NCBI GenBank assembly: GCA_026399755.1
Contig: JAPLQI010000028.1
Span: 1 to 52,440, forward strand
Direction: 5' to 3'
Source of the DNA: Pseudomonadota bacterium
GTDB taxonomy: Bacteria; Pseudomonadota; Gammaproteobacteria; Burkholderiales; Chitinibacteraceae
DNA: 52,440 nucleotides
Below are positions 12,301 through 22,442 of this stretch, in pieces. Below the pieces are notes generated by a model that worked only from the letters and a program-made list of their open reading frames with translations, ran no database searches and was not told where the DNA came from. The translations under genes were made by a program, and so were the position numbers. Numbering within the stretch: position 1 is the first letter of the stretch; the number at the start of each line of letters is the position of its first letter.

Positions 12301-13527
12301 GAGCGTGAACGTCACAAAGTGCCGTACGGTGCAACACTGACCGTGAAAGATGGCGATAGTATTAAAGCCGGTGGCGTACTGGGTACGTGGGATCCGCACA
12401 CTCGTCCAATTATCTCGGAATACGCCGGTCAGGTGAAATTCGATAATGTGGAAGAGGGCCAGACCGTAATGAAGCAGGTCGATGATGTGACCGGTCTTTC
12501 GACCTTGGTTGTTATCGATCCTAAGCGCAAAGCGGGTAAAGCAACTGGCGTACGTCCAATGGTTAAGTTATTGGATGAACGCGGTGGCGAAGTTAAAATG
12601 GCGGGTACAGATACCACCGTTATGATCGGTTTCCAAGTGGGTTGTATTATCACGGTGAAAGATGGTCAAGTGGTTGGTGTCGGTGATGTATTGGCGCGTA
12701 TTCCACAAGAATCCGCTAAAACTCGCGATATTACTGGGGGTCTGCCACGCGTAGCTGAGTTGTTTGAAGCACGTATTCCGAAAGATCCAGGTATGTTGGC
12801 TGAAATTACCGGTACAGTTTCATTCGGTAAAGAAACCAAGGGTAAGCAGCGTCTAGTCTTAACAGACTTGGAAGGTGCACCGCACGAATACCTGATCTTG
12901 AAAGAAAAACACGTACTGGTTCACGATGGTCAAGTAGTTAACCGTGGTGAAAGCATTGTTGACGGTGCGATTGATCCGCACGACATCTTGCGTTTGCAAG
13001 GTATCGAGGCGTTATCACGTTATGTCGTGCAAGAAGTGCAAGAAGTGTATCGTTTGCAGGGTGTGAAGATTAACGATAAGCATATTGAAGTAATTCTTCG
13101 TCAAATGTTGCGTCGTGTTGTGATCTCCGATTCTGCGGATTCTGCCTTCATCCAAGGTGAGCAAGTAGAGCGTGCTGAAGTACTTACTGTGAACGATCGC
13201 TTGATTGCTGAGGGTAAGTTACCAGCAAGCTACGATAATGTTCTGTTAGGTATTACCAAAGCATCGCTGTCTACAGATTCGTTTATTTCAGCGGCTTCCT
13301 TCCAGGAAACCACGCGTGTACTGACTGAAGCAGCCATCATGGGTAAAATTGATGACTTGCGCGGTTTGAAAGAAAACGTAATCGTTGGACGCTTGATCCC
13401 AGCAGGTACTGGTTTAGCTTACCACCGTAATCGTAAGCGTCAGGCTCCGGTAGTTGATCAATTGTCTGATATTTTTGCACCATCTGCAGAGGTTGAAACC
13501 GCTGCAAGTGGTGAAGTCGGGGTCTAA
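9328..13527 (+). CDS. rpoC: DNA-directed RNA polymerase subunit beta'
   Basis: Largest catalytic subunit. The start [21 protein letters not shown] follows an ACTGGAG site seven bases upstream; an in-frame extension from 9277 is not family-like. The product is 1399 residues. Visible motifs are the zinc site CLCGKYK...CEKCG near residues 70-90, the Mg-binding [12 protein letters not shown] near 460, the bridge/trigger region, and the second cysteine cluster ([21 protein letters not shown]). It lies 66 bp after rpoB and ends before a strong terminator. Confidence 0.99.
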   Translation: MKGLLELFKQVAANEEFDAIKIGLASPEKIRSWSFGEVKKPETINYRTFKPERDGLFCARIFGPIKDYECLCGKYKRLKHRGVICEKCGVEVTLSKVRRDRMGHIELASPVAHIWFLKSLPSRLGMVLDIPLRDIERVLYFEGFVVIEPGMTPLTRGQLLTEEDYFNKVEEYGDEFVALMGAEAVRELLKSMDVEDQITTLRAELSSTGSETKIKKISKRLKVLEAFQRSGIKPEWMVLEVLPVLPPELRPLVPLDGGRFATSDLNDLYRRVINRNNRLKRLLELRAPEIIVRNEKRMLQEAVDSLLDNGRRGKAMTGANKRPLKSLADMIKGKGGRFRQNLLGKRVDYSGRSVITVGPTLRLHQCGLPKLMGLELFKPFIFHKLEVLGLATTIKAAKKMVEAQDPVVWDILEDVIREHPILLNRAPTLHRLGIQAFEPVLIEGKAIQLHPLVCAAFNADFDGDQMAVHVPLSLEAQMEARTLMLASNNVLSPANGEPIIVPSQDIVLGLYYMTRERINAKGEGMYLIDVSEAMRAYASKEVTLQTRVDIRLKEWVKDEDGEWHSQMVRRNTTVGRAILSEILPKGLDFSHIDKALKKKEIGKLINASFRRCGLKDTVIFADQLMYTGFAYSTRGGISICVDDMVVPDKKVQLLAESYAEVREIEHQYSSGLVTQGERYNKVVDIWGRAGDQIAKAMMDQLGKEKVINREGVEVDQDSFNSVFMMADSGARGSAAQIRQLAGMRGLMAKPDGSIIETPITTNFREGLTVLQYFISTHGARKGLADTALKTANSGYLTRRLVDVTQDLVVIEDDCGTKNGVVMKAVVQGGDVIEALRDRILGRVVVLDVIDPVTHETVFPVGTLLGEDEVEEIEHLGVDEVKVRTPLSCETRYGLCAACYGRDLGRGHLVNTGEAVGVIAAQSIGEPGTQLTMRTFHIGGAASRAAAATQVESKSSGNIAYSPNMRYVTNAKGDPVVIARSAEVIVVDDNGRERERHKVPYGATLTVKDGDSIKAGGVLGTWDPHTRPIISEYAGQVKFDNVEEGQTVMKQVDDVTGLSTLVVIDPKRKAGKATGVRPMVKLLDERGGEVKMAGTDTTVMIGFQVGCIITVKDGQVVGVGDVLARIPQESAKTRDITGGLPRVAELFEARIPKDPGMLAEITGTVSFGKETKGKQRLVLTDLEGAPHEYLILKEKHVLVHDGQVVNRGESIVDGAIDPHDILRLQGIEALSRYVVQEVQEVYRLQGVKINDKHIEVILRQMLRRVVISDSADSAFIQGEQVERAEVLTVNDRLIAEGKLPASYDNVLLGITKASLSTDSFISAASFQETTRVLTEAAIMGKIDDLRGLKENVIVGRLIPAGTGLAYHRNRKRQAPVVDQLSDIFAPSAEVETAASGEVGV

Positions 13528-13584
13528 CGATCATCAGCTTGTCTTGACGACAAGCACTTGATTTCAATAGAATCCTGTACTTTT

Positions 13585-13628
13585 ACACAACGCTCAGCTT
13601 AGCTGGGCGTTGTGTACTTCTTTTTTTG
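13585..13628 (+). terminator. Intrinsic terminator of the rpoBC transcript
   Basis: ACACAACGCTCAGCT (13585-13599) pairs with AGCTGGGCGTTGTGT (13601-13615), with one G-U pair; the top pairs must open to form the loop. ACTTC and an eight-base T-run follow. It separates rpoBC from the str operon. Confidence 0.9.
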
Positions 13629-13657
13629 ATGTGGTTACACCCGTTTTATTGGCCTTA

Positions 13658-13851
13658 AAACTAAAGAAATGAGCTCGTGGTGGTTAGCGATAAGCAGGAC
13701 TGATAACGGACTTAATGCTTTGATTTTATTGTGAATAAAAAGGGCACCTCATCAAGTAAAGAAGTAATTGTGAGTGGTAGTCCGCAGTAAAACAAAGAAA
13801 CAAACATGTGGTGGCCGGCGTAAGCTGACTGATAATATGTTTAATGCTTTG
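13658..13851 (+). repeat. Imperfect direct repeat upstream of rpsL (two copies of about 62-65 bp)
   Basis: The 383-bp gap between rpoC and rpsL holds the rpoC terminator and this repeat. Copy 1 (13658-13722) and copy 2 (13790-13851) share in order AAAC..AAAGAAA, GTGGTGG, GCG..AAGC, GACTGATAA and TTAATGCTTTG, about 132 bp apart. Copy 1 is followed by AGGGCAC and copy 2 by its complement GTGCCCT. Such a duplicated segment just before the str operon may carry promoter or leader elements. I could not identify a convincing -35/-10 pair in it. Confidence 0.65.
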
Positions 13852-13910
13852 TCTAAATATGAAGAAGTAGTAAGTGCCCTACGGGGATTTTTAACCTAAG
13901 GAAGTAATCA

Positions 13911-14285
13911 ATGCCAACGATTAACCAGCTCGTCCGTAAAGGTCGTGTGCAGGAAAAAGCAAAGAGCAAAGTTCCAGCTCTTGAGTCTTGCCCGCAAAAA
14001 CGTGGCGTATGCACTCGTGTATACACAACCACTCCTAAGAAGCCTAACTCAGCGCTTCGTAAAGTTTGTAAAGTTCGCTTAACCAACGGTTTCGAAGTTA
14101 TTTCGTACATCGGTGGTGAAGGCCATAACCTGCAGGAACACAGCGTTGTGCTGATCCGCGGTGGTCGTGTTAAGGATTTGCCGGGTGTGCGTTACCACAC
14201 AGTACGCGGCTCCTTGGATACTGCTGGCGTTAAGGGTCGTAAACAGTCGCGTTCCAAGTACGGTACTAAGCGTCCTAAGGCTTAA
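13911..14285 (+). CDS. rpsL: 30S ribosomal protein S12
   Basis: Decoding-centre protein. The 124-residue sequence has [12 protein letters not shown] with Lys43, and [12 protein letters not shown] with Lys88 and Asp89 (the usual methylthiolation site). The residues whose change gives streptomycin resistance are therefore wild type. It is preceded by an AAGGAAG site. It is the first gene of the str operon rpsL-rpsG-fusA-tuf. Confidence 0.98.
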   Translation: MPTINQLVRKGRVQEKAKSKVPALESCPQKRGVCTRVYTTTPKKPNSALRKVCKVRLTNGFEVISYIGGEGHNLQEHSVVLIRGGRVKDLPGVRYHTVRGSLDTAGVKGRKQSRSKYGTKRPKA

Positions 14286-14395
14286 TTGCCACTGGACGGT
14301 CGGCGAGTCCCATTTGGGCCGTCGAGTAAGTGGTCGTCTTGATGGGCGGCCGAGGGGGAAACCCCGACTGAATGAAATATTAAGGATAGAGAATT
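14286..14395 (+). promoter_or_regulatory. Structured rpsL-rpsG intercistronic region, candidate S7 site
   Basis: The 110-bp spacer is GC-rich and foldable. GACGG (14295-14299) pairs with CCGTC (14319-14323), and GGGG (14355-14358) pairs with CCCC (14362-14365) across AAA, before the AAGGA ribosome-binding site of rpsG. In E. coli, S7 represses rpsG and fusA by binding this intercistronic region. The same role is inferred from position and structure. Confidence 0.45.
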
Positions 14396-14866
14396 ATGCC
14401 TAGACGCAGAGAAGTACCGAAACGTGACGTTTTACCGGATCCAAAATTTGGTAGCCAAGAACTGACCAAGTTCATGAACGTTGTAATGATGGATGGCAAG
14501 AAAGCGGTTGCAGAGCGTATCGTTTACGGTGCACTTGTACAAATCGAGAAAAAAACTGGCAAGTCACCGCTAGAAGTATTCTCCGCTGCAATCGGTAATG
14601 CTAAGCCAATGGTTGAAGTTAAAAGCCGTCGTGTTGGTGGTGCAAACTATCAAGTACCAGTCGAAGTCCGTCCTAGCCGTCGTTTGGCATTGGCGATGCG
14701 TTGGGTTCGTGATGCGGCTCGTAAACGTGGTGAAAAGTCGATGGATCTGCGTCTAGCAGGCGAACTCCTCGATGCGGCTGAAGGCCGTGGTGGCGCTATG
14801 AAGAAGCGTGACGAAGTACACCGCATGGCAGAAGCGAATAAAGCGTTCGCTCACTACCGCTTCTAA
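14396..14866 (+). CDS. rpsG: 30S ribosomal protein S7
   Basis: Primary 16S rRNA-binding protein that nucleates assembly of the 30S head and lines the E site. The 156-residue protein starts [19 protein letters not shown] and contains the conserved [14 protein letters not shown] segment near 78-91 and the ALRWL-like helix ([15 protein letters not shown]). The length is typical for beta-proteobacteria, shorter than the K-12 form. Confidence 0.98.
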   Translation: MPRRREVPKRDVLPDPKFGSQELTKFMNVVMMDGKKAVAERIVYGALVQIEKKTGKSPLEVFSAAIGNAKPMVEVKSRRVGGANYQVPVEVRPSRRLALAMRWVRDAARKRGEKSMDLRLAGELLDAAEGRGGAMKKRDEVHRMAEANKAFAHYRF

Positions 14867-14893
14867 TCGCGTTACTCGGACAAGGAATATCCC

Positions 14894-16993
14894 GTGGCAC
14901 GTAAGACTTCTATTGAGCGTTACCGTAATATTGGTATCTCTGCTCACATCGACGCCGGTAAAACGACGACGACCGAACGCGTTCTGTTCTACACCGGTGT
15001 AAACCACAAGATCGGTGAAGTGCATGACGGCGCTGCAACAATGGACTGGATGGAGCAAGAGCAGGAGCGTGGTATCACGATTACTTCTGCTGCGACAACT
15101 ACGTTCTGGAAAGGCATGGCGCAACAGTACCCAGAACACCGCATTAACATCATCGACACCCCAGGTCACGTTGACTTCACTATTGAAGTTGAGCGCTCAA
15201 TGCGCGTTCTGGATGGTGCTTGCATGGTTTACTGCGCTGTGGGTGGTGTTCAACCTCAGTCTGAAACCGTATGGCGTCAAGCTAATAAATACAAAGTTCC
15301 ACGTCTTGCTTTCGTAAACAAGATGGACCGTCAAGGTGCTAACTTCTTCCGCGTAGTAGAGCAGATGAAGATTCGCCTGAAAGCTAATCCAGTGCCAGTA
15401 GTTATTCCTGTTGGCGCTGAAGATGGCTTTACTGGTGTGGTTGATTTGATCAAGATGAAGTCCATCTTGTGGGATGAAGCTTCGCAAGGTATGAAGTTTG
15501 AGTATGGTGAGATCCCTGCAGAATTGGTAGAGACCGCTAATACTTGGCGTGAAAACATGATTGAAGCCGCTGCTGAATCATCTGAAGAGATGATGAACAA
15601 ATACCTTGAAGAAGGTGATTTGAGCGAAGCTGATATCATTGAAGGTCTGCGTATCCGTACTTTGGCGTGCGAAATTCAGCCTATGCTGTGTGGTAGTGCG
15701 TTCAAGAACAAGGGTGTGCAACGCATGCTCGACGCAGTGATCGACTTTATGCCATCGCCGGTTGAAGTTGCTGCGATCACTGGTGTAAACGAGAAAGAAG
15801 AAAATATCACTCGTGAAGCTTCTGATACAGCGCCATTCTCTGCCTTAGCATTTAAGCTGATGAGCGATCCTTATGTTGGTCAGTTGACCTTCTTCCGCGT
15901 TTACTCCGGTATCGTGAAGTCTGGCGATACCGTTTTGAATTCGGTTAAAGATAAGAAAGAGCGAATTGGCCGTATCGTGCAAATGCACGCAAACGATCGT
16001 CAAGAAATTGATGAAGTTTATGCTGGTGATATCGCTGCTGCGATTGGCTTGAAAGATGTAACGACTGGCGAGACTTTATGTGCGCCGAGTGACTTCATTA
16101 TCTTGGAACGCATGGTGTTCCCTGAGCCGGTGATTCACGTTGCTGTTGAGCCTAAGACAAAGCCAGACCAAGAGAAGATGGGTATTGCCCTGAATCGCTT
16201 GGCGAAAGAAGACCCTTCTTTCCGTGTGCGTACTGACGAAGAAACCGGCCAGACTATTATGTCTGGTATGGGTGAGTTGCACTTAGAAATTCTGGTTGAC
16301 CGCATGCGTCGTGAATTTGGTGTAGAAGCGAACGTGGGTGCTCCGCAAGTTGCATACCGCGAAACCATTACCCGTATCGCTGCCGATGTTGAAGGTAAGC
16401 ACGCGAAGCAGTCTGGCGGTAAAGGTCAGTACGGTCATTGCGTGATTACGGTTGAGCCAGCTGGTGAAGGCAATGGTTACTCCTTCTCTGACGAAGTTAA
16501 GGGTGGTTCGATTCCTCGTGAATTTATCCCTTCGGTGGATAAGGGTATCCAAAACACATTGAAAGCTGGTGTGTTGGCTGGTTTCCCAGTGGTTGACGTT
16601 AAGGTTCGCCTGACGTTTGGTTCGTACCATGATGTTGACTCTTCACAACTTGCGTTTGAACTTGCGGGTTCGATTGCATTTAAAGAAGCGATGCGTCGTG
16701 CTGGTGCCGTTATTCTTGAGCCGATGATGGCCGTAGAAGTCGAAACACCAGAAGAGTACATGGGCGACATCATGGGCGATATCTCGTCCCGCCGTGGCAT
16801 CTTGCAAGGTATGGATGATAATCCTGCTGGCGGCAAGATGGTTAAGGCTGAGTTGCCTCTTTCCGAGATGTTTGGTTACTCGACTCGCTTGCGCTCAATG
16901 TCGCAAGGTCGTGCAACTTACTCTATGGAATTCAAGCACTACTCCGAAGCGCCGAAGCATGTGGCTGACGCGATTATTGCGAACAAAAAATAA
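14894..16993 (+). CDS. fusA: Elongation factor G, GTG start
   Basis: Translocase GTPase of translation, also used in ribosome recycling. The 699-residue protein has the P-loop AHIDAGKT at 18-25, DTPGHVDFT near 88 and [10 protein letters not shown] near 141, followed by domains II-V. The start is GTG, seven bases after AAGGA, and gives [17 protein letters not shown], the family N-terminus. It lies between rpsG and the second tuf gene in the normal str order. Confidence 0.99.
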   Translation: MARKTSIERYRNIGISAHIDAGKTTTTERVLFYTGVNHKIGEVHDGAATMDWMEQEQERGITITSAATTTFWKGMAQQYPEHRINIIDTPGHVDFTIEVERSMRVLDGACMVYCAVGGVQPQSETVWRQANKYKVPRLAFVNKMDRQGANFFRVVEQMKIRLKANPVPVVIPVGAEDGFTGVVDLIKMKSILWDEASQGMKFEYGEIPAELVETANTWRENMIEAAAESSEEMMNKYLEEGDLSEADIIEGLRIRTLACEIQPMLCGSAFKNKGVQRMLDAVIDFMPSPVEVAAITGVNEKEENITREASDTAPFSALAFKLMSDPYVGQLTFFRVYSGIVKSGDTVLNSVKDKKERIGRIVQMHANDRQEIDEVYAGDIAAAIGLKDVTTGETLCAPSDFIILERMVFPEPVIHVAVEPKTKPDQEKMGIALNRLAKEDPSFRVRTDEETGQTIMSGMGELHLEILVDRMRREFGVEANVGAPQVAYRETITRIAADVEGKHAKQSGGKGQYGHCVITVEPAGEGNGYSFSDEVKGGSIPREFIPSVDKGIQNTLKAGVLAGFPVVDVKVRLTFGSYHDVDSSQLAFELAGSIAFKEAMRRAGAVILEPMMAVEVETPEEYMGDIMGDISSRRGILQGMDDNPAGGKMVKAELPLSEMFGYSTRLRSMSQGRATYSMEFKHYSEAPKHVADAIIANKK

Positions 16994-17019
16994 TCATATA
17001 ATTTAAAGGATCTATAGCA

Positions 17020-18210
17020 ATGGCAAAAGAAAAGTTTACGCGCACAAAGCCACACGTTAACGTTGGTACAATTGGTCACGTTGACCATGGTAAGACCACA
17101 CTGACAGCGGCAATTTCGACTATCTTGTCGAAGAAATTCGGTGGCGAAGCGAAAGATTACTCGCAAATCGATAGCGCTCCTGAAGAAAAAGCACGCGGTA
17201 TTACTATTAATACTTCACACGTTGAGTATGAGACAGAAACACGTCACTACGCTCACGTTGACTGCCCAGGTCACGCGGATTACATCAAGAACATGATTAC
17301 TGGTGCTGCGCAGATGGATGGCGCGATCTTGGTATGTTCAGCAGCTGATGGTCCTATGCCACAAACTCGTGAGCACATCTTGTTGGCTCGTCAAGTTGGC
17401 GTTCCATACATCATTGTTTACCTGAACAAGGCTGACTTGGTTGATGATGCTGAATTGCTTGAATTGGTAGACATGGAAGTTCGTGAACTACTGAGCAAGT
17501 ATGACTTCCCTGGTGACGACACTCCAATTATTGTTGGTTCTGCTCGTATGGCCCTGGAAGGTGATCAGTCTGAGCACGGCGAGCCATCGATTTTCCGTCT
17601 TGCTGAAGCGCTTGATTCTTACATTCCGTTGCCAGAGCGTGCTGTTGATGGCGCGTTCCTGATGCCAGTTGAAGATGTATTCTCGATCTCAGGTCGCGGT
17701 ACTGTTGTGACTGGTCGTGTTGAGCGCGGCGTTGTTAAAGTCGGCGAAGAAATCGAAATTGTTGGTATCACTACAACAGTTAAGACAACGTGTACTGGTG
17801 TTGAAATGTTCCGTAAACTGCTTGACCAAGGTCAAGCTGGCGATAACATCGGTGCATTGCTTCGTGGTACTAAGCGTGAAGATGTTCAGCGTGGTCAAGT
17901 ATTGGCTAAGCCAGGTTCGATTACTCCGCACACTAAGTTCGAAGGTTCTGTATACGTACTGTCGAAAGATGAAGGTGGTCGTCACACTCCATTCTTTAAC
18001 GGCTACCGTCCACAGTTCTTCTTCCGTACAACTGACGTAACAGGTTCAGTTGATTTGCCAGAAGGTACTGAAATGGTGATGCCAGGTGATAACGTTGAAG
18101 TTACCGTTACCCTGATCGCTCCAGTTGCTATGGAACAAGGTCTACGCTTCGCTATTCGCGAAGGTGGTCGTACTGTTGGCGCTGGTGTAGTTGCCAAAGT
18201 CCTCGTTTAA
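17020..18210 (+). CDS. tufB: Elongation factor Tu, copy 2 (str operon)
   Basis: Second EF-Tu, in the str operon behind fusA, with an AAAGGA site upstream. It is 396 residues with the same GTPase motifs as copy 1. Five residues differ between the copies, including the final two (LV here, IE there). Over the first ~310 bases I counted about 35 nucleotide differences by eye, all synonymous, which is high for a gene pair usually homogenised by gene conversion. Confidence 0.99.
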   Translation: MAKEKFTRTKPHVNVGTIGHVDHGKTTLTAAISTILSKKFGGEAKDYSQIDSAPEEKARGITINTSHVEYETETRHYAHVDCPGHADYIKNMITGAAQMDGAILVCSAADGPMPQTREHILLARQVGVPYIIVYLNKADLVDDAELLELVDMEVRELLSKYDFPGDDTPIIVGSARMALEGDQSEHGEPSIFRLAEALDSYIPLPERAVDGAFLMPVEDVFSISGRGTVVTGRVERGVVKVGEEIEIVGITTTVKTTCTGVEMFRKLLDQGQAGDNIGALLRGTKREDVQRGQVLAKPGSITPHTKFEGSVYVLSKDEGGRHTPFFNGYRPQFFFRTTDVTGSVDLPEGTEMVMPGDNVEVTVTLIAPVAMEQGLRFAIREGGRTVGAGVVAKVLV

Positions 18211-18222
18211 AGGCTTGTGAAA

Positions 18223-18534
18223 ATGCAAAACCAAAAAATTCGTATCCGTCTGAAAGCTTTTGACTACGCTTTGATCGATCGTTCGGCGCAGGAAATTGTT
18301 GATACGGCTAAGCGTACTGGTGCTGTTGTTAAGGGCCCAGTTCCGCTACCTACTAAGATTGAGCGTTTTGACATTCTGAGCTCTCCACACGTTAATAAAA
18401 TGGCGCGTGATCAGATGGAAATTCGTACGCACCTGCGTTTAATGGATATTGTCAATCCAACAGACAAAACCGTTGATGCGCTGATGAAGCTGGATCTTCC
18501 AGCTGGCGTAGACGTAGAAATCAAGCTGCAGTAA
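18223..18534 (+). CDS. rpsJ: 30S ribosomal protein S10 (NusE)
   Basis: Head protein of the 30S subunit and partner of NusB/NusG in antitermination and transcription-translation coupling. I choose the ATG giving [19 protein letters not shown], 103 residues, identical in length to E. coli S10 and nine bases after AAAGG; a GTG two codons earlier is less likely. The gene begins only 12 bp after tuf, so it belongs to the str transcript. No room exists for an S10-type leader in front of it. Confidence 0.97.
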   Translation: MQNQKIRIRLKAFDYALIDRSAQEIVDTAKRTGAVVKGPVPLPTKIERFDILSSPHVNKMARDQMEIRTHLRLMDIVNPTDKTVDALMKLDLPAGVDVEIKLQ

Positions 18535-18574
18535 TCGACAAACAAAGTTTTTTTCTGTAATGCACGCTAAGTGC

Positions 18575-18603
18575 TTGCGGTAAAAGGAAAACTTTGCTAA
18601 AGT
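18575..18603 (+). promoter_or_regulatory. Candidate promoter for rplC and downstream S10-operon genes
   Basis: TTGCGG (18575-18580), a 17-base spacer and TAAAGT (18598-18603) form a plausible sigma-70 promoter between rpsJ and rplC. Matches to consensus are moderate (3/6 and 4/6). The predicted start would fall near 18610, inside the 5' arm of the adjacent hairpin. Confidence 0.45.
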
Positions 18604-18607
18604 CGCG

Positions 18608-18639
18608 GGCTTGCCACTTAAGGGTGGCAAGCCTTTTTT
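18608..18639 (+). terminator. Strong hairpin with U-run between rpsJ and rplC
   Basis: GGCTTGCCAC (18608-18617) pairs perfectly with GTGGCAAGCC (18624-18633) across TTAAGG, and six Ts follow. It looks like a complete intrinsic terminator inside what is normally one S10 operon. It probably ends the str-rpsJ transcript, or acts as a regulated attenuator of rplC-rpsQ. Confidence 0.85.
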
Positions 18640-18689
18640 ACTTTAGGTTTAGCCGGTCAATCGTAATCGGCCCTGAAAGGGATATAACT

Positions 18690-19334
18690 ATGAGCTTAGG
18701 ACTTGTCGGACGTAAAGTCGGCATGACCCGCGTTTTTGCTGAGGATGGTGCTTCCATTCCGGTAACAGTGCTGGACATGTCTGCTAATCGCGTTACGCAA
18801 ATCAAGACGCTGGAAACTGATGGCTATACAGCTGTTCAGGTAACTTTCGGCGCAAAGAAAGCTAGTCGTGTTAACAAGGCTCAAGCTGGCCACTTTGCGA
18901 AAGCAGGCGTGGAAGCAGGTTTGGGTTTGGTTGAGTTTGATGTCACTGCTGAGAAATTAGCAGAATTGAAGGCTGGTGATCAGCTTTCAGTTGAGATGTT
19001 TGCGACTGGTTCTTATGTTGATGTAACTGGTACAACTCTGGGTAAGGGTTTTGCTGGTGTAATTAAACGTCACCATTTCTCTTCCAATCGTGCCTCCCAC
19101 GGTAACTCGCGCTCGCATAATACGCCGGGTTCCATTGGTCAAGCGCAAGATCCAGGTCGCGTTTTCCCTGGTAAGCGCATGGCAGGTCAACTGGGTAACG
19201 TTCAACGTACTACCCAGAACTTGGAAATCGTCCGTGTCGATGCCGAACGTCAATTGCTGTTAGTTAAGGGCGCTGTTCCTGGCTGCAAAGGCAATGACGT
19301 GGTTGTTCGTCCGAGTGTGAAGGCAGGTGCGTAA
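18690..19334 (+). CDS. rplC: 50S ribosomal protein L3
   Basis: Early-assembly 23S-binding protein near the peptidyl transferase centre. The start [16 protein letters not shown] follows GAAAGGG; a longer in-frame reading from 18594 crosses the terminator hairpin and is rejected. The product is 214 residues. The central loop [20 protein letters not shown] includes the Gln normally methylated by PrmB. The stop overlaps the rplD start by one base (TAATG), which suggests coupling. Confidence 0.97.
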   Translation: MSLGLVGRKVGMTRVFAEDGASIPVTVLDMSANRVTQIKTLETDGYTAVQVTFGAKKASRVNKAQAGHFAKAGVEAGLGLVEFDVTAEKLAELKAGDQLSVEMFATGSYVDVTGTTLGKGFAGVIKRHHFSSNRASHGNSRSHNTPGSIGQAQDPGRVFPGKRMAGQLGNVQRTTQNLEIVRVDAERQLLLVKGAVPGCKGNDVVVRPSVKAGA

Positions 19335-19954
19335 TGGATCTTAAAGTCATCAATGCTGCCGGCGAGGCGCAAGCCGCTGTCGCTGGTTCAGATGCACTGT
19401 TCGCACGCGAATTCAACGAAGCGCTGGTTCACCAAGTTGTGACAGCTTACTTCGCGAATGCTCGTAGCGGCAATCGTGCTCAAAAAGGTCGTGACAACGT
19501 AAGTCACTCGACCAAAAAGCCTTGGAAGCAGAAGGGTACAGGCCGTGCTCGTGCTGGTATGAGCTCCTCCCCGCTATGGCGTGGTGGTGGTCGTGCTTTC
19601 CCGAATAGCCCGGATGAGAACTTCTCACAAAAGGTTAACCGTAAGATGTTCCGTGCTGGTATCGCGACCATTCTGTCGCAACTGGTTCGTGAAGAGCGTC
19701 TTGTGGTGGTGGAAAGCTTTACCGCTGAAACACCAAAAACTAAGGCTTTCGCACTGCAATTGGCTGCTATGCAGTTGGATTCCGTGTTGATTATCACCAA
19801 AGAGCTGGATGAAAACTTGTACCTTGCGTCGCGAAATCTTGCGCACGTTCTGGTGCTTGAGCCATCGCAAGCTGATCCAGTGAGCCTCGTTCGTTTTAAG
19901 AAAGTGGTTATCACTCGTGAAGCACTGCAAGCTTTTGAGGAGTTGTACGCATGA
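19334..19954 (+). CDS. rplD: 50S ribosomal protein L4
   Basis: L4 lines the exit-tunnel constriction and, in E. coli, regulates the S10 operon by attenuation and translational repression. The 206-residue protein has the tunnel loop region [25 protein letters not shown] at about 57-81. It overlaps rplC by one base and rplW by four. Any L4 feedback here would have to act at the hairpin before rplC rather than before rpsJ. Confidence 0.98.
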   Translation: MDLKVINAAGEAQAAVAGSDALFAREFNEALVHQVVTAYFANARSGNRAQKGRDNVSHSTKKPWKQKGTGRARAGMSSSPLWRGGGRAFPNSPDENFSQKVNRKMFRAGIATILSQLVREERLVVVESFTAETPKTKAFALQLAAMQLDSVLIITKELDENLYLASRNLAHVLVLEPSQADPVSLVRFKKVVITREALQAFEELYA

Positions 19955-20256
19955 TGCAATTCTCTGAAAATCGTCTGCTTCAAGTTCTTTTGGCACCTAT
20001 CGTGTCAGAAAAGACCACTTTTGTGGCTGAAAAGAATGATCAAGTTGTTTTCCGTGTATCTACGGACGCTACTAAGGCAGAAATCAAGGCCGCTGTTGAG
20101 CTTCTCTTTAAGGTGAAGGTTGAAGGCGTGTCGACATTGAATGTCAAGGGCAAGGGCAAGAAATTTGGTCGTACCGTAGGTCGTCGCAAGGACTGGAAAA
20201 AGGCTTACATTAGCCTTGCTGCAGGCCAAGAACTCGACCTCGCGGCAGCGCAGTAA
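19951..20256 (+). CDS. rplW: 50S ribosomal protein L23
   Basis: L23 sits at the tunnel exit and is the docking site for trigger factor and SRP. The 101-residue protein reads [21 protein letters not shown], with the conserved VSEKTT motif near 19. Two adjacent ATG codons are possible starts. I use the first, which overlaps the rplD stop (ATGA) and is seven bases after GAGGAG. Confidence 0.97.
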   Translation: MMQFSENRLLQVLLAPIVSEKTTFVAEKNDQVVFRVSTDATKAEIKAAVELLFKVKVEGVSTLNVKGKGKKFGRTVGRRKDWKKAYISLAAGQELDLAAAQ

Positions 20257-20268
20257 AGGAGACTGAAA

Positions 20269-21105
20269 ATGGCATTGGTAAAAGTAAAACCGACGTCCCC
20301 CGGTCGCCGCGCCGTCGTCAAGGTTGTGACCCCAGATCTACACAAAGGTGCGCCGTACGCTCCTTTGCTCGAGTCGCAAAGCAAGACAGCTGGTCGTAAC
20401 AACCGTGGTGTGATTACAACCCGTCATATGGGTGGTGGTCACAAACAGCATTATCGTCTAATTGACTTTAAGCGTAATGATAAAGACGGTATCGTAGCTC
20501 GTGTAGAGCGTCTTGAATACGATCCTAACCGTACTGCTAACATCGCCTTGCTTTGTTACACAGACGGCACACGTCGCTACATTATCGCTCCTAAAGGCCT
20601 TAAGGCTGATATGACCGTGATTTCTGGCTCGGATGCGCCGATTAAGGTGGGTAATACCCTTCCTATCCGCAATATTCCAGTTGGTTCGACGATCCATTGC
20701 ATTGAAATGCAGCCAGGTAAAGGCGCGCAAATTGCTCGCTCCGCTGGTGCTGGTGTTCAGTTGCTGGCTCGCGAAGGTGCTTACGCTCAATTGCGTCTGC
20801 GCTCTGGCGAAATCCGCAAGGTTCACGTTGATTGCCGCGCAACAATCGGTGAAGTAGGTAACGAAGAGCATAATCTTCGCTCCTACGGTAAAGCAGGTGC
20901 TAAGCGTTGGTTGGGTATTCGTCCAACCGTACGTGGTACTGCTATGAACCCGGTTGATCACCCGCACGGTGGTGGTGAAGGTCGTACTGGTGAAGGTCGT
21001 GTTCCAGTAAGTCCATGGGGCCAGCCTGCTAAGGGCTATCGCACTCGTCGCAATAAGCGCACAAGCAACATGATCGTGCGTCGTCGTCCCGCGAACAAGA
21101 GGTAA
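20269..21105 (+). CDS. rplB: 50S ribosomal protein L2
   Basis: Universally conserved protein needed for subunit joining and peptidyl transferase activity. The 278-residue protein has the OB-fold RNA-binding domain, the SH3-like domain, and the conserved tail [18 protein letters not shown] with the His near residue 230. It lies 12 bp after rplW with a GGAG ribosome-binding site. Confidence 0.98.
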   Translation: MALVKVKPTSPGRRAVVKVVTPDLHKGAPYAPLLESQSKTAGRNNRGVITTRHMGGGHKQHYRLIDFKRNDKDGIVARVERLEYDPNRTANIALLCYTDGTRRYIIAPKGLKADMTVISGSDAPIKVGNTLPIRNIPVGSTIHCIEMQPGKGAQIARSAGAGVQLLAREGAYAQLRLRSGEIRKVHVDCRATIGEVGNEEHNLRSYGKAGAKRWLGIRPTVRGTAMNPVDHPHGGGEGRTGEGRVPVSPWGQPAKGYRTRRNKRTSNMIVRRRPANKR

Positions 21106-21110
21106 TGTAA

Positions 21111-21386
21111 ATGGCACGTTCTATTAAAAAAGGCCCATTCGTTGACCTGCACCTGATCAAAAAGGTGGAAACTGCCCGCGCGGCGAACGACAAGCGTCCA
21201 GTGAAAACTTGGTCACGCCGTTCTACTGTGTTGCCAGACTTCGTTGGTCTGACAATTGCAGTTCATAATGGTAAGCAGCACGTTCCAGTTTATGTGAACG
21301 AAAACATGGTTGGACACAAGTTGGGTGAGTTTGCACTTACCCGCACGTTCAAAGGCCATGCTGCGGACAAAAAAGCCAAGCGATAA
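21111..21386 (+). CDS. rpsS: 30S ribosomal protein S19
   Basis: Head protein that contacts S13 and the A-site finger region. The 91-residue protein starts [14 protein letters not shown] and contains the signature [17 protein letters not shown] at about 69-85. It lies five bp after rplB, in the standard S10-operon place. Confidence 0.98.
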   Translation: MARSIKKGPFVDLHLIKKVETARAANDKRPVKTWSRRSTVLPDFVGLTIAVHNGKQHVPVYVNENMVGHKLGEFALTRTFKGHAADKKAKR

Positions 21387-21395
21387 GGTGAAGAC

Positions 21396-21725
21396 ATGCA
21401 AGTATCTGCTGTATTAAGCAACACTCGCCTCTCCGCCCAAAAAGCGCGGCTGGTCGCTGACCTAGTCCGTGGCAAGCCGGTAGAGCAGGCGTTGAACATC
21501 TTGGCCTTCTGCCCTAAAAAGGGTGCTGTATTAATTAAGAAGGTTCTGGAATCCGCTATTGCCAATGCTGAGCACAATGAAGGCGCCGATATCGACGCAC
21601 TCAAAGTGACCACAATTTTTGTGGATAAGGGACCTTCTCTTAAGCGTTTCAGCGCACGTGCCAAAGGCCGTGGCAATCGTATCGAGAAGCAAACTTGCCA
21701 CATCACATTGATTGTTGGCGATTAA
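21396..21725 (+). CDS. rplV: 50S ribosomal protein L22
   Basis: L22 reaches from the subunit surface into the exit tunnel through a long beta hairpin. The 109-residue protein has [18 protein letters not shown] near 18-35 and the hairpin/tip region around residues 80-95 ([18 protein letters not shown]). No deletion of the loop, as in macrolide-resistant mutants, is visible. Confidence 0.97.
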   Translation: MQVSAVLSNTRLSAQKARLVADLVRGKPVEQALNILAFCPKKGAVLIKKVLESAIANAEHNEGADIDALKVTTIFVDKGPSLKRFSARAKGRGNRIEKQTCHITLIVGD

Positions 21726-21734
21726 GGAGCGACT

Positions 21735-22442
21735 ATGGGTCAGAAAGTTCATCCGACGGGTTTTCGTCTCGCCGTCACTAAGAACTGGGCTTCGCGTTGG
21801 TACGCCAACAGTAGCAATTTTGCCGGTATGCTCAATGAAGATATCGCAGTACGCGATTATCTGAAAAAGAAACTGGCCAGTGCTTCAGTGAGTCGTGTCG
21901 TTATCGAGCGTCCAGCTAAGAATGCCAAAATCACTATTTTTACGGCTCGTCCGGGTGTGGTGATTGGTAAAAAAGGTGAGGATATTGAGCAGCTTAAGAA
22001 AGCGCTGCAAAAGATCCTGAATGTGCCTGTGCATGTAAACATCGAAGAAGTGCGTAAGCCTGAAATCGATGCACAAATTATTGCCGATAGCATTTCTGCG
22101 CAGCTTGAAAAGCGCGTTATGTTCCGTCGTGCTATGAAGCGTGCTATGCAAAATGCGATGCGTCTTGGTGCCCAAGGTATCAAGATTATGTCGTCTGGTC
22201 GCTTGAACGGCATCGAAATTGCACGTTGTGAGTGGTATCGTGAAGGTCGTGTGCCTTTGCATACACTTCGTGCTGATATCGATTACGCGACTTCTGAAGC
22301 CAAAACCACCTACGGTATCATTGGTATCAAGGTTTGGGTTTACAAAGGCGAAATGAAGCCGGGCGAAAAGGCTGCTGAACCAGCGCCTGAAGCTCAGAAG
22401 AAAAACGCACGGAAGGGGCCTCGTAATGCTGCAGCCAACTAG
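21735..22442 (+). CDS. rpsC: 30S ribosomal protein S3
   Basis: Part of the mRNA entry helicase with S4 and S5. The 235-residue protein has the N-terminal [11 protein letters not shown], a KH domain with GKKG loop at 78-81, and the C-terminal domain [22 protein letters not shown] (residues ~155-176), followed by a basic/Ala-rich tail. The 3' end overlaps rplP by 17 bases. Confidence 0.98.
   Translation: MGQKVHPTGFRLAVTKNWASRWYANSSNFAGMLNEDIAVRDYLKKKLASASVSRVVIERPAKNAKITIFTARPGVVIGKKGEDIEQLKKALQKILNVPVHVNIEEVRKPEIDAQIIADSISAQLEKRVMFRRAMKRAMQNAMRLGAQGIKIMSSGRLNGIEIARCEWYREGRVPLHTLRADIDYATSEAKTTYGIIGIKVWVYKGEMKPGEKAAEPAPEAQKKNARKGPRNAAAN

Noticed and set aside
18594-18689. N-terminal extension of rplC
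   Set aside because: It would translate the terminator hairpin between rpsJ and rplC. The MSLGLVGRK start with its own ribosome-binding site fits L3.
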